Shown: positions 24,970 to 34,403, numbered from the stretch's first letter. The stretch is 59,083 nt of DNA from an uncultured Acidimicrobiales bacterium (GCA_938041035.1 CALHYX010000011.1:1-59083), one strand, 5' to 3'. Translations and numbers: made by a program. Notes: generated from the letters alone by a model not told the origin.

Positions 24970-26889
24970 CTAGTTGATCGTGAGGGTGGACAGGATTCGC
25001 TCAGCGATGTCGACGTCGATGTCGTCGATCATCTGAATGATGACCCGCACCAGCTCGTTGGTGTCCTTGTCTCGCATCTGGAACTGCCAGAGCACGGTCG
25101 GGCTGAGGTTGCCCTCGTCGTCGTAGCAGTCCCACATGATTTCGGAGACGCCTTCCAGGCGGCCGAGATCGAAGCGCTCTTCGGGATTGGCTGAGCGGCA
25201 GGACTCCCGATTCGGTTCGAGTTGGGACCAGAGCTGCTCGAAGTTGAACCAGTCGTCGTCGAACACTCCGACATAGGCGCCGGCGTGGGTCCACCCGCCG
25301 TTGAACCCGGACATCTCCGGGCTGACCAGCAGCGTCGGAACGTCGGTGTTGGGGTGCGACGTGTCGGGGTTGGAGATGGTGTCGGCCCAGAAGCTCGGAA
25401 CCTGCAGCGTGATCTTGCCGGTGTCGTCGGTGATCTCGACCCAGCTGATCGCCTCGACATCGTCCTCTTCGCCGCCGGCGAGACCGCTTTCCTCGGCTTC
25501 GGCGGGGCTGAAGGCCACACCCAGCGGCTCGGAGCCGTTCAGGTTGCCGCCGAGTACCTCGCCGGTGGTGGGGCGCAGGACCCGGATGCTGATCTCGTTC
25601 TCGGCGCCCTTGGTACGCAGCACCTCGCAGAAGACCTTCATGGTGCCGTCGCCGCCGATGGGCAACCCCTCGATCTCGAGGATGAAGTCGCCGGGCTGGA
25701 TGCCGGCTTTGTCGGCGATGGAGCCGGTTTCGACCGACGAGACCCAGATCCCGGAGAGATCCTCGGTACGAACGGTCGTGCCGTTGATGCCGATGGAATC
25801 GACGTCGGTGCCGGTGACGAGTTGGTCCAGGATCGGCTGGGCCTCGGCGGCGGCGATGGCGAAGTTCTGATCGGTGCTGGCGTTACCGGCGTAGTTGATG
25901 CCGACGACCTCGCCGGCCTCGTTCAGCAGCGGCCCGCCCGAGTTGCCCGGGTTGATGCGGGCGTCGTGCTCCAGCACCGAGTCGATCGAGGCCCACGAGC
26001 TGTCGCCACCGGCTTTCTCCTTGGAGATGATGCCGGAGGTGAGCGTGTACTCCGGGTTCGACAGCGGGTAACCGGCGGAGAACACCGGCTCGCCGACCGA
26101 GGGGCGCTCGGCGGCCCATGGCAGCGACAAGAAGCCCGAGTCACCGGAGATGTCGATGACGGCGAGGTCGGAACACTCCGACGTGGCGACGACACTGGCC
26201 CGGCGCACGTCATCCTCGCCGGGCACCTGCACCTCGAGGAAGGCGGCTCCGGCCACGACGTGGTTGTTGGTGACGGCCAGGCCGCTGTCGTCGATGATGA
26301 ATCCGGTACCCGTGTGCGACGCAATGGTGGCGCCCTCGGGCTCGACGTACTCGCCGGCTCCGACGATGAACACGACCCCGTTGGCGGCATCCTGCAGCGA
26401 TCCCGCAACCTCGCCTACGTCGGGGGTGGTCCCGCCGTCGTCGGTGACGGTGCTGTCGTCGCCACCGCCATCGTCGAAGGGGTTGCCATCAGCGCCGTCG
26501 TCGCCTCCTCCGTCGTCTTCGACGACCGGTGGCGTTGTGCCGGCGGGCGGGGGATCGGCGACACCCGGGTCGTCGTCGCGGGCCGCGACCCAGCCGAGCA
26601 GTCCGGCGATCAGGGCGACGAAGAGCCCGATCGCGAGGAACAGGAAGAGCTTGGAATTCGGTTTGCCCGGGGGCGGGGCCGCGGGCATCGGTGATGGACT
26701 CTGCGGCGGGGGACCCTGAGGCGGGTACTGGGCGGCCGGCGGCGCCTGGCCGATCGGCACCTGCCCGGGCGGCGTCGGCGCCGCGGGGGGAGCGGGCATC
26801 GCCGGCGGGGCCGGGGGAGCGGGCGGAGCCGGCGGCGGCGGGGGCGGGGTGGATGCCGGGCCGGGAATGTTGGTCGGGTAATCGCTCAT
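24970..26889 (-). CDS. HtrA/DegP-like serine protease with PDZ and extra C-terminal domain
   Basis: 639 aa from the ATG at 26889. A cytoplasmic Pro/Ala-rich tail (about 1-75), one membrane helix (80-103), an acidic Gly/Asp linker, then a trypsin-like domain with intact triad His210 (NNHVVAG), Asp241 (SDLAVI) and Ser317 (GNSGGP). A PDZ domain follows (about 365-445, KAGIQPGDFILEIEG). Normal HtrA proteins end there, but this one has about 160 further residues (about 480-639) with VPSFW and two Cys 24 positions apart, matching the outer domains of both receptor kinases. It faces the cell surface and may cleave or monitor envelope proteins and share a ligand with the kinase encoded next. Confidence 0.9.
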   Translation of the reverse strand: MSDYPTNIPGPASTPPPPPPAPPAPPAPPAMPAPPAAPTPPGQVPIGQAPPAAQYPPQGPPPQSPSPMPAAPPPGKPNSKLFLFLAIGLFVALIAGLLGWVAARDDDPGVADPPPAGTTPPVVEDDGGGDDGADGNPFDDGGGDDSTVTDDGGTTPDVGEVAGSLQDAANGVVFIVGAGEYVEPEGATIASHTGTGFIIDDSGLAVTNNHVVAGAAFLEVQVPGEDDVRRASVVATSECSDLAVIDISGDSGFLSLPWAAERPSVGEPVFSAGYPLSNPEYTLTSGIISKEKAGGDSSWASIDSVLEHDARINPGNSGGPLLNEAGEVVGINYAGNASTDQNFAIAAAEAQPILDQLVTGTDVDSIGINGTTVRTEDLSGIWVSSVETGSIADKAGIQPGDFILEIEGLPIGGDGTMKVFCEVLRTKGAENEISIRVLRPTTGEVLGGNLNGSEPLGVAFSPAEAEESGLAGGEEDDVEAISWVEITDDTGKITLQVPSFWADTISNPDTSHPNTDVPTLLVSPEMSGFNGGWTHAGAYVGVFDDDWFNFEQLWSQLEPNRESCRSANPEERFDLGRLEGVSEIMWDCYDDEGNLSPTVLWQFQMRDKDTNELVRVIIQMIDDIDVDIAERILSTLTIN

Positions 26890-26959
26890 GTAGTGAGTGC
26901 ACCAATTCTCAAGGGAAAGGGGAATAGGGAGCGCACCCCACGCTGCCCGGATGGCGTTG

Positions 26960-28591
26960 TCAGCGAAGATGCACCGGCGTGGAAACCTCGGCGTAGAAGT
27001 CGTTGCCCTTGTCGTCCACCACGATGAAGGCAGGGAAGTTCTCGACTTCGATTTTCCACACCGCCTCCATTCCCAGCTCCGGATACTCGAGTACCTCGAC
27101 CTTCCGAATGGCATCTTTCGCAAGGCGGGCTGCCGGCCCGCCGATGGACCCAAGATAGAACCCTCCGTGGGTTTGGCAAGCATCGGTCACCTGGCGCGAG
27201 CGGTTTCCTTTCGCCAACATGACCATCGATCCGCCGGCGGCCTGGAACTGATCGACGTAGGAGTCCATGCGCGATGCGGTCGTCGGGCCGAACGAACCCG
27301 ATGCATAACCCTCGGGCGTTTTGGCTGGTCCGGCGTAATAGATGGGGAAGTCGCGCAGGTAGTCGGGCATCGGTTCACCGGCGTCGAGTCGCTCCTTGAT
27401 CTTGGCGTGGGCGATGTCGCGACCGACGACGAGCGTGCCGCTGAGCGCGACCCGGGTCTTGACCGGGTATTTCGTCAGTTCGGCCCGGATCTCGTCCATG
27501 GGGCGGGAGAGATCGATGTCGACAACCTCGGTGGACAACTCCTCCGGCCTGGCTTCGGGGAGGAATCGGGCCGGGTCGGTTTCGAGCTGCTCGAGGAAGA
27601 TGCCGTCGGCGGTGATCTTGGCCTTCGCCTGCCGATCGGCGCTGCACGACACCGCGATCCCGACCGGGTTGCTGGCACCGTGGCGGGGCAGACGGATGAC
27701 CCGGACGTCGTGACAGAAGTACTTGCCGCCGAACTGGGCACCGATGCCGAACTCGCGCGTTTGCTGCAGAATCCGCTCTTCCCATTCGAGGTCGCGGTAG
27801 CCGTGCCCGGCCATCGTGCCCTCGGTGGGTAGATGGTCGAGGTAGTGCGCCGATGCGTATTTGGCGGTCTTCAACGTGTACTCCGCCGACGTACCACCGA
27901 TGACAACCGCCAAGTGGTACGGCGGGCAGGCGGCGGTGCCGATGGCCCGCAGCTTTTCGTCGAGAAAGCGCACGAGGCTGTCGGGGTTCAAGAGCGCCTT
28001 GGTCTGCTGATACAGGTAGCTTTTGTTGGCCGAGCCGCCCCCTTTGGCCATGAACAGAAACGAGTACTGCGCTCCCGGGGTCGCGTAGAGCTCGATCTGG
28101 GCCGGCAGGTTGTTGCCGGTGTTCTTTTCGTCGAACATCGACAGCGGTGCGAGCTGGGAATAGCGCAGGTTCGAGGTCTGGTAGGTGTCGAAGATGCCCT
28201 GGCTGATCGCCTCGGCGTCATCGGCGCCGGTCAGCACCCGTTCGCCTTTCTTGCCCATGACGATCGCGGTGCCGGTGTCCTGGCACATCGGGAGCACGCC
28301 GGCGGCCGCGATCGAGGCGTTTTGCAGGAGTTCGGTGGCCACAAACCGGTCGTTGTCGGATGCTTCGGCGTCGTCGAGGATGGCGCCGAGGCGTTCGAGG
28401 TGAGACGACCGGAGGTAGTGGGCGATGTCGCGCATCGCCTCGCCGGTGAGCGTGCGAATGGCGTCGGGGGTGACCCGGAGGAACGTCTCGCCGTCGACGT
28501 CGACGGTGGAGACCCCCTCGGTGGTGACGAGGCGGTACTCGGTGTCGTCGGCGCCGAGGGGGAGCAGGTCGGTGTAGGAAAAGCTGGGCAT
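26960..28591 (-). CDS. Fumarate hydratase, class I ([4Fe-4S])
   Basis: 543 aa, close to E. coli FumA/FumB. It hydrates fumarate to malate in the TCA cycle using an oxygen-sensitive [4Fe-4S] cluster. Alpha-like N-terminal part with [10 protein letters not shown] (first cluster Cys), [25 protein letters not shown] (second Cys) and [10 protein letters not shown]; the beta-like C-terminal part has [14 protein letters not shown] and [11 protein letters not shown]. The start ATG at 28591 is preceded 6 nt upstream by TAGCTT, a leaderless-type promoter. Divergent from the TrpB-like gene. Confidence 0.93.
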   Translation of the reverse strand: MPSFSYTDLLPLGADDTEYRLVTTEGVSTVDVDGETFLRVTPDAIRTLTGEAMRDIAHYLRSSHLERLGAILDDAEASDNDRFVATELLQNASIAAAGVLPMCQDTGTAIVMGKKGERVLTGADDAEAISQGIFDTYQTSNLRYSQLAPLSMFDEKNTGNNLPAQIELYATPGAQYSFLFMAKGGGSANKSYLYQQTKALLNPDSLVRFLDEKLRAIGTAACPPYHLAVVIGGTSAEYTLKTAKYASAHYLDHLPTEGTMAGHGYRDLEWEERILQQTREFGIGAQFGGKYFCHDVRVIRLPRHGASNPVGIAVSCSADRQAKAKITADGIFLEQLETDPARFLPEARPEELSTEVVDIDLSRPMDEIRAELTKYPVKTRVALSGTLVVGRDIAHAKIKERLDAGEPMPDYLRDFPIYYAGPAKTPEGYASGSFGPTTASRMDSYVDQFQAAGGSMVMLAKGNRSRQVTDACQTHGGFYLGSIGGPAARLAKDAIRKVEVLEYPELGMEAVWKIEVENFPAFIVVDDKGNDFYAEVSTPVHLR

Positions 28592-28597
28592 GGCCCC

Positions 28598-28603
28598 AAG
28601 CTA
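28598..28603 (-). promoter_or_regulatory. -10 box, leaderless-type promoter of fumarase
   Basis: Read on the minus strand: TAGCTT, then GGGGCC, then ATG at 28591. The spacing of 6 nt is the one repeated at many genes in this window. Confidence 0.5.
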
Positions 28604-28754
28604 GCGAGTGGCCCGGCGGGGGCCGCGTCACCGGATTCGATGGGCGCAAACGCGGGCCCCGCCCTAAGGTCGCTGCGCAACCGAACGGATTGCGCAGTTC
28701 CAGCGACTGGGCATCCACATCGAATCGCGCGGCGAAAACCGTGTCCGACCGGAA

Positions 28755-30137
28755 ATGGGTGACGAAATGGCCAACCTCAGCGGCGACAACAGCAAGATCC
28801 TGCTCGACGAATCCGAGATGCCGACCCAGTGGTACAACATCATTCCGGATCTGCCCGAGCCCCCGCCGCCGCCGCTGCACCCGGGGACCCACGAGCCGAT
28901 CGGTCCCGACGATCTGGCCCCGCTGTTCCCCATGGGGTTGATCATGCAGGAGGTGTCGACCGACAGCTACATCGACATCCCCGGCGAAGTGCTCGATATC
29001 TATCGGCTGTGGCGGCCGAGCCCGCTGATCCGGGCCCGCCGGCTCGAAAAGGCGCTCGACACCCCGGCGCACATCTACCTCAAGTACGAAGGCGTGTCTC
29101 CGGCCGGGTCCCACAAGCCGAACACGTCGGTACCCCAGGCGTATTACAACCAGGTCGAGGGGGTGAAGAAGCTCACGACCGAGACCGGCGCCGGGCAGTG
29201 GGGGAGCGCCCTGGCGTTCGCCTGCGCGCAGTTCGACATGGAATGCGAGGTCTGGCAGGTCGCGGCATCCTTTGAACAAAAGCCGTACCGCAAAGCAATG
29301 ATGGAGGTCTGGGGCGCGACCGTGCACCCGAGCCCGTCGGATCTCACCGAAGCCGGCCGGGCGATCCTGGCCCAGGACCCGAACAGCCCCGGCTCACTCG
29401 GCATCGCCATCTCCGAGGCGGTCGAGATGGCACTGCAGGCCGACACCACGCGGTATGCGCTCGGCTCGGTGCTCAACCACGTGCTGTTGCATCAGACGAT
29501 CATCGGCGAGGAGGCGTTGCTCCAGTTCGCCAAGGTCGATGAGATGCCCGACGTGCTCGTCGGCTGCACGGGCGGCGGTTCGAACTTCGGTGGCCTGTCG
29601 TTCCCGTTCCTGCGCGAGAAGCTGGCGGGCAACATCGACCCCACGATCCGCTGTGTCGAGCCCGCCGCGTGCCCGTCGCTCACCCAGGGTGAGTATCGCT
29701 ACGACTTTGGGGACACCGCCGGGATGACGCCGCTGATGAAGATGCACACGCTCGGCCACAGCTTCATCCCCGATCCCATCCACGCCGGTGGGCTGCGCTA
29801 CCACGGCATGTCGCCCCTGGTGAGCCACATCTACGAGTTGGGTCTGGTGGAGGCCGAGGCGATCGGCCAAACCGAGTGCTTTGCCTCGGGGCTGCAGTTC
29901 GCTCGCACCGAGGGCATCGTCCCGGCTCCCGAGCCGACGCACGCCATCGCAGCCGCGATTCGCGAAGCGAACGCCGCCAAGGAAGCGGGCGAGGAGCGGG
30001 TCATCCTCACCGCCCTGTGCGGCCATGGCCACCTCGATCTCAAAGCGTACGAGGGCTACATCGCCGGGCAGATCAGCGACTATGACCACCCGGCCGACAA
30101 GATCGCCGCCGCCATGGAAAGCGTGCCCGTCCTGTAG
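28755..30137 (+). CDS. TrpB2-like tryptophan synthase beta chain (PLP enzyme)
   Basis: 460 aa, longer than the canonical 400-aa TrpB and matching the TrpB2 group, which makes tryptophan from indole and serine without needing TrpA. The PLP lysine is in SHKPNTS (about residue 119), the phosphate-binding loop is [10 protein letters not shown] (about 271-280) and the C-terminal Cys/Gly motif is LCGHGHLDL. The first 90 residues carry a Pro-rich stretch typical of TrpB2. No trpA is nearby. An internal ATG at 28767 is an alternative start. The gap to the divergent fumarase gene is 163 nt with nothing else in it. Confidence 0.9.
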   Translation: MGDEMANLSGDNSKILLDESEMPTQWYNIIPDLPEPPPPPLHPGTHEPIGPDDLAPLFPMGLIMQEVSTDSYIDIPGEVLDIYRLWRPSPLIRARRLEKALDTPAHIYLKYEGVSPAGSHKPNTSVPQAYYNQVEGVKKLTTETGAGQWGSALAFACAQFDMECEVWQVAASFEQKPYRKAMMEVWGATVHPSPSDLTEAGRAILAQDPNSPGSLGIAISEAVEMALQADTTRYALGSVLNHVLLHQTIIGEEALLQFAKVDEMPDVLVGCTGGGSNFGGLSFPFLREKLAGNIDPTIRCVEPAACPSLTQGEYRYDFGDTAGMTPLMKMHTLGHSFIPDPIHAGGLRYHGMSPLVSHIYELGLVEAEAIGQTECFASGLQFARTEGIVPAPEPTHAIAAAIREANAAKEAGEERVILTALCGHGHLDLKAYEGYIAGQISDYDHPADKIAAAMESVPVL

Positions 30138-30146
30138 GCCCCCGGG

Positions 30147-30161
30147 CGCCGGAAACCGGCG
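30147..30161. terminator. Small hairpin between convergent genes
   Basis: A 6-bp GC stem (30147-30152 with 30156-30161) closes an AAA triloop in the 24-nt space between the TrpB-like and AceK stops. It is placed as a bidirectional terminator, but no U-tract is present. Confidence 0.4.
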
Positions 30162-31940
30162 TCAGGCGACGCGGGTGAACCGGAGCTCCTCGGGGTACGG
30201 GTAGAAGTCGGCGAGCTCGCCGCTGGCGTGCACGTTCTGGAGGTTCTTCCAGAACGTCACGTCGAAGAGGTCGCCGTGGTGTTCGTGCATCACCGGCCAG
30301 AGGTCTTTGGGGAACCACATGAACGTTGGGAACTCTTCGGGGAACACGTCGTTTGGTTCGACCGAGAACCACGGCTGCGAGGACATCTCATCCTCGTAGC
30401 GGTCGGTATCGGGGACCTTGCGAAAGCGGCATTCGGACAACAGGGCGAGTTCGTCGTAGTCGTAGAACACCACGCTGCCGTGGCGGGTTACGCCGAAGTT
30501 CTTGGCGAACAGGTCGCCGGGGAAGATGTTGGCGGTGGCCAGGTCTTTGATGGCGTCGCCGTACTCGATCACCGATGCCCGGGCGCGCGCCGTTCCCATC
30601 TCGCGCAGGTACAGGTCGAGGGGGTATAGCCGGCGTTCGGTGTACAGGTGTTTCACCACCACCTGGTCGCCGTCGATCTCGACGGTGTTGGCGCACTCGC
30701 TCAACAACTCGTCGAGGAGGTCCGGCGGGAAACGGTCGATCGAAAAGCTCAGATTCTCGAACTCCTGGGCGTCGACCATGCGGCCGACCCGGTCGTGCTG
30801 GAACACGAGTCGATAGCGGTCCATCACCTCGCGGCGCGTGGTCTTCTTCGGGGGTGCGAAGTGGTCCTTGATGATCTTGAACACCACGTCGAAGGTGGGG
30901 AGGGTGAACACGCTCATCACCATGCCCTTGGTGCCGCGGGCGATCTCGAATCGGCTGTTGGAGTGCTCGAGGTGGCGGTAGAAGGCCCGGTACAGGGCGG
31001 TCTTGCCGTGCTGGTTGTAGCCAATGGCGGTGTAGAGCTCGGCGATGGGCTTCATCGGCATGATGGACTTGAGAAACCCGATCAGCTCGCCGGTGTACTC
31101 CCATTCGACGTGGAAGTACGAGCGGGTGAACGAGAACACCCGGCTGGCGTCGCTCTCGGACATGAGCACCGCGTCGATGACCACACCAGCGTCGGTGTTT
31201 CGCAGCGCGAACATCAGCGGGATCACCCGGTTGAGGTGGCGCACGCGCCCGAGGATGTACGCGCCCTTGTTGCGGTAGAACACCGGCGTGAGCATGTCGA
31301 TGCCGTCAAACGTTGGGGTGTCCCAGACCTCGCGGAGACGGCGGTCCATGCGGGCGGCGATCAGCGCGGCATCGGCTTCGAGGTTCTCAAACTCGCACCC
31401 GATCTTGTAGCGGCCGAGTATCTGGGCCACCAGTTCGGCGATGGCGCCCGGGTCGTCACTGCGGGGCCGGTGGTACGTGGCGACGGCCGCACTCTCGAGC
31501 TCCGATCGTGGAAAGGCGGTGGTGCCGAACCAGCGAAATTCGAGGGCGCTGTCCACGCCGACGGTGGTGAAGACCCGACGGGTGACCGAGTTGAAGAACG
31601 TCTCGGCCAACTCGAGGTCGGGTCGGCCTTCGATGAGGTCGGCGTAGGCGACCTTGGTGTCTTGCCAGAAGGTCCGCTGCGGGTCACCCGACGGGATGAT
31701 TGGATCGAGGCGTTCGACCATGCGGGCAACCGCGCCTTTGTGCAGCGCCAGGCGCTGCTGGGCGTCGAACTGGTGCAGATGCCACTCGCGGCGGGCGAAG
31801 CGGGTTTGGGCTCGGCGGGTTATCGAGAGGAACTCGCCGTCGAAGTTGGTGAAGGCGTCGGCGATGCGCTGGGCGACCTCGGCGGGGGTGGCGGCGCCGG
31901 CGGACGGGGGTTCGGCGCTGCTCTCGTCGGAAACGGTCAT
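30162..31940 (-). CDS. aceK: Isocitrate dehydrogenase kinase/phosphatase
   Basis: 592 aa against about 580 for enterobacterial AceK. The bifunctional enzyme phosphorylates isocitrate dehydrogenase on Ser to divert carbon into the glyoxylate bypass, and also removes the phosphate. The whole chain follows the family, including RNKGAYILGR, the active-site stretch FPGDLFAKNFGVTRHG and the metal-binding FYDYDEL, and the long N-terminal regulatory domain with TRRVFTTVGVD. The start ATG at 31940 has TAGAGT 6 nt upstream. No aceA, aceB or icd is adjacent. AceK is mainly a proteobacterial protein, so its presence here is unusual. Confidence 0.93.
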   Translation of the reverse strand: MTVSDESSAEPPSAGAATPAEVAQRIADAFTNFDGEFLSITRRAQTRFARREWHLHQFDAQQRLALHKGAVARMVERLDPIIPSGDPQRTFWQDTKVAYADLIEGRPDLELAETFFNSVTRRVFTTVGVDSALEFRWFGTTAFPRSELESAAVATYHRPRSDDPGAIAELVAQILGRYKIGCEFENLEADAALIAARMDRRLREVWDTPTFDGIDMLTPVFYRNKGAYILGRVRHLNRVIPLMFALRNTDAGVVIDAVLMSESDASRVFSFTRSYFHVEWEYTGELIGFLKSIMPMKPIAELYTAIGYNQHGKTALYRAFYRHLEHSNSRFEIARGTKGMVMSVFTLPTFDVVFKIIKDHFAPPKKTTRREVMDRYRLVFQHDRVGRMVDAQEFENLSFSIDRFPPDLLDELLSECANTVEIDGDQVVVKHLYTERRLYPLDLYLREMGTARARASVIEYGDAIKDLATANIFPGDLFAKNFGVTRHGSVVFYDYDELALLSECRFRKVPDTDRYEDEMSSQPWFSVEPNDVFPEEFPTFMWFPKDLWPVMHEHHGDLFDVTFWKNLQNVHASGELADFYPYPEELRFTRVA

Positions 31941-31946
31941 TGGGCG

Positions 31947-31952
31947 ACTCTA
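31947..31952 (-). promoter_or_regulatory. -10 box, leaderless-type promoter of aceK
   Basis: Minus strand: TAGAGT, then CGCCCA, then ATG at 31940. On the other strand TACGGT at 31969-31974 serves the divergent gene, so two leaderless-type promoters lie back to back in 40 nt. Confidence 0.5.
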
Positions 31953-31968
31953 GCCAGCGGGTCGAGGG

Positions 31969-31974
31969 TACGGT
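31969..31974 (+). promoter_or_regulatory. -10 box, leaderless-type promoter of the SnoaL-like gene
   Basis: TACGGT, then CGGGGC, then ATG at 31981; 6-nt spacing and no separate Shine-Dalgarno. Confidence 0.45.
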
Positions 31975-31980
31975 CGGGGC

Positions 31981-32502
31981 ATGACCCCGATCGACGTCGT
32001 CGTCGCACGCGACGAGATTCGCCAGCTCGCTTATCGCTATGCCAAGGCGGTCGACACCCGCGATATCGATCTGATGGTGTCGTTGTACAGCTCCGATGCC
32101 CGGTTTGGGCCTTACGGCACCGGCCCGGAAGCGCTGCGCAGACTCACCGAGGAATCGCTCGCCGAGGTGGATGTGGCCGTGTTGTTCATCGGCAATCATC
32201 TCATCGAGGTGGCCGACGCCGATCACGCGAGCGGCGAGGTGTGGTGTCGGGCCTACGTGCAGGATCGGGCGCTGGGCCCCATCGAGCAGATGATCCAGTA
32301 CCGCGACGACTACGTGCGCTTCAACGACCGCTGGCTGTTCGCCCGGCGCAAGCACCTGCTCTGGTACGGCGTGGCCTCGGCGACGGCTCCGTTCGATCAG
32401 GGCGAGGCCAACTGGCCCGAGAATCAGGTGGGCGTGGGGACCATCCCCTTCGACGCTCCCACCTGGGTGTCGTTTTGGGAGCGCAACGCCGAAACCCCGT
32501 GA
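31981..32502 (+). CDS. SnoaL/NTF2-like protein
   Basis: 173 aa. The opening IRQLAYRYAKAVDTRDIDLMVSLYSSDARF (shown in pieces: RQLAYRYAKAVD, then DLMVSLYSSDA) is the hallmark of the SnoaL_4 / NTF2-like cone fold, found in polyketide cyclases, ketosteroid-isomerase-like and dehydratase proteins. The family is catalytically diverse and usually binds hydrophobic small molecules. C-terminal DRWLFARRKHLLWYG fits the last strands. Substrate unknown. Its gene is followed within 30 nt by a membrane-anchored protein frame. Confidence 0.8.
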   Translation: MTPIDVVVARDEIRQLAYRYAKAVDTRDIDLMVSLYSSDARFGPYGTGPEALRRLTEESLAEVDVAVLFIGNHLIEVADADHASGEVWCRAYVQDRALGPIEQMIQYRDDYVRFNDRWLFARRKHLLWYGVASATAPFDQGEANWPENQVGVGTIPFDAPTWVSFWERNAETP

Positions 32503-32532
32503 CCGTCGCCGTGCCGGCTGCGCCGATAGTGT

Positions 32533-33522
32533 GACCGGATCGAACCCGACGATGATCCGCTCGAGGGGCTTCTCTCCGAGGATCTTTCCCCCGATACCGC
32601 CAGTCTCGATGCCGACTCGCTTCAGCGCGCCGCGCTCGATGACCCGACCGGTTCGGCCGCGGCCGAAGCGGCCGCGCAGCGGACGGCCGCGGCGGACGCC
32701 GCATTCGATCGCCGGGTCGACGACTTTCTCGAAGACGACCTGGTCGAGGAACGGATAGAGGAGGAACTCGCGCAGGGGCGCCGGACCCGCAAAGCACTGC
32801 TGGGCGCCGGCGTCGTGGCGGCGGCACTCATCGGGTTGGGTGTCTGGTTCTTCTCCGCCGACGAACCGGAGCAGCCGACGGGTCCGGGGCTCCTGTTCGG
32901 CGATGATGATCAGCCGGCCGAAGACCGTGCGGTGCCCGACGAGATCGACTTCCAGTTGGTGACCCGGCTCGAACTTCCGGTCGTGGTCATCGAGGGCGAC
33001 GGGCCCCGGTCGGACCGCATCGTGGTCGAGCCGGCCGAAGACCTCCTGCCCCAACCGATCGGGGCGGTCGTCGCCGCCATCGCCCGGTCCGGGAGCGAAG
33101 GCCGAGTTGTGTTGACCGGACCCCCGGGTTGGTTCCGCGGCGTGTGTGTGCAGGCGACGGTCACCACCGCGGAGCTGCGGCCGCTCGACGCCGTTCTCTG
33201 GTCGGAGGGCAACGAGTGTGCCGAGGTGGAATCGGGCCGGTTGGCCAGCGTTCGTTGCCTCGGCGAGCGGACCATCGTGCTCGCCATCGATGTCCCGCAG
33301 GAAGAGGTGGAACTCGTCGAGGGCGGCACGGCCTTCGCCGATGCCATACGGGTGCAGGTGATCGGTTCGGCTGAGGGGTACGAGACGACGTCGGTTCGCG
33401 GCACCATCGAGGTGGCGGGCGACAGCGCAGTGCGAATCCCCACCCTCCAGGGGCCGCCGGGAAGTGCGGCCGAGTTTCTCCTCGGAGGCGCAGGCGCCAC
33501 CGCGTCGTGTGCGTTTCAGTAG
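32533..33522 (+). CDS. Single-pass membrane protein, no canonical start codon visible
   Basis: The open frame runs from just after a TAG at 32527 to the stop at 33522 (about 329 codons). It reads as real coding: an acidic cytoplasmic N-terminus (EPDDDPLEGLL, VDDFLEDDLVEERI), RRTRK, one membrane helix (about residues 91-112, ALLGAGVVAAALIGLG), then an outer domain of about 210 residues with two or more Cys (FRGVCVQATV, NECAEV, RCLGE). No ATG, GTG or TTG lies in frame before the GTG at 32815, which would cut off the basic anchor. GTG at 32531 is one nucleotide out of frame. A one-base sequence error or an ATC start at 32539 would explain it. Product unknown. Confidence 0.55.
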   Translation, partial: DRIEPDDDPLEGLLSEDLSPDTASLDADSLQRAALDDPTGSAAAEAAAQRTAAADAAFDRRVDDFLEDDLVEERIEEELAQGRRTRKALLGAGVVAAALIGLGVWFFSADEPEQPTGPGLLFGDDDQPAEDRAVPDEIDFQLVTRLELPVVVIEGDGPRSDRIVVEPAEDLLPQPIGAVVAAIARSGSEGRVVLTGPPGWFRGVCVQATVTTAELRPLDAVLWSEGNECAEVESGRLASVRCLGERTIVLAIDVPQEEVELVEGGTAFADAIRVQVIGSAEGYETTSVRGTIEVAGDSAVRIPTLQGPPGSAAEFLLGGAGATASCAFQ

Positions 33523-33595
33523 CGGGAAGGCCCGTTCCGTCAGCATGTGGCCCCGAACTCGGGGCTCATGTGCTGGTCGAGTCGTCCGATTCGCC

Positions 33596-33601
33596 TAGGT
33601 T
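33596..33601 (+). promoter_or_regulatory. -10 box, leaderless-type promoter of the SRAP gene
   Basis: TAGGTT ends 7 nt before the ATG at 33609, with no Shine-Dalgarno between. Confidence 0.45.
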
Positions 33602-33608
33602 TGGCGGC

Positions 33609-34403
33609 ATGTGCGGACGATTCGTGTCCTCGTCGACACCCGATGAGATCGCCAACTATTTCGGGGTCGACCAGATGTTCGAGGCAACGGAAGCGCCGGT
33701 CGAGCCGAACTTCAACGTCGCGCCGTCCCAGTCGGTCCTCGTCGTGCGCGAACGCGCCGACCAAGCCGATCGGCCCGAACCCGGAGAAGCCGCCGAGGCG
33801 GTGCGCCGACTCGACGCGCTGCGATGGGGTCTGGTGCCGTTCTGGGCAAAGGACCTGCGGGTGGGCAACAAGATGATCAACGCCCGTTCCGAGACCCTTG
33901 CCACCAAAAACGCCTTCAAGAAGTCATTCGCTCGCCGGCGCTGCATCGTTCCGGTCGACGGATTCTACGAGTGGGCCGCAGTGCCGGGGCAGAAGAAGAA
34001 ACAGCCCTACTTCATCCACCGGCCCGACGGCGATCCGTACGCCTTTGCCGGGCTGTGGGAAATCTGGCGGGGGCCTGACCGCGACGGCAGCGAAGAGGTG
34101 CACTCGTGCACGATCATCACCGGCGCGCCGAACGAGACGATGGCCACCATCCACGACCGGATGCCCGTGATGTTGCCACCCGACGCCTGGGATGAATGGC
34201 TCGATCCGACCAACGACGACATCGATGACCTCTCGCGCCACTTCGCGCCCGCCCCGTCGGAGCTGATCGAACTGCGCCCGGTGAGCACCGCGGTGAACAG
34301 CGCCCGCAACAACGTGCCGGAGCTGATCGAGCGGGTCGAGCCCGAGGTTGGCGCCCCGGCCGATGCAACGCTGTTCGACGGGGACGGGGGCGGCGCACCA
34401 TGA
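33609..34403 (+). CDS. SRAP-domain protein (YedK/HMCES family), abasic-site DNA crosslinker
   Basis: 264 aa. The start must be the ATG at 33609 because the second residue is the catalytic Cys (MCGRF), exposed after Met removal. Other active-site elements are NARSET, the Glu in PVDGFYEW and the His in HDRMPVML. The family covalently traps abasic sites in single-stranded DNA through a Cys2 thiazolidine, protecting them from strand breakage, and is tied to the SOS response in many bacteria. The gene overlaps the following membrane-protein gene by 4 nt (ATGA). Confidence 0.93.
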   Translation: MCGRFVSSSTPDEIANYFGVDQMFEATEAPVEPNFNVAPSQSVLVVRERADQADRPEPGEAAEAVRRLDALRWGLVPFWAKDLRVGNKMINARSETLATKNAFKKSFARRRCIVPVDGFYEWAAVPGQKKKQPYFIHRPDGDPYAFAGLWEIWRGPDRDGSEEVHSCTIITGAPNETMATIHDRMPVMLPPDAWDEWLDPTNDDIDDLSRHFAPAPSELIELRPVSTAVNSARNNVPELIERVEPEVGAPADATLFDGDGGGAP

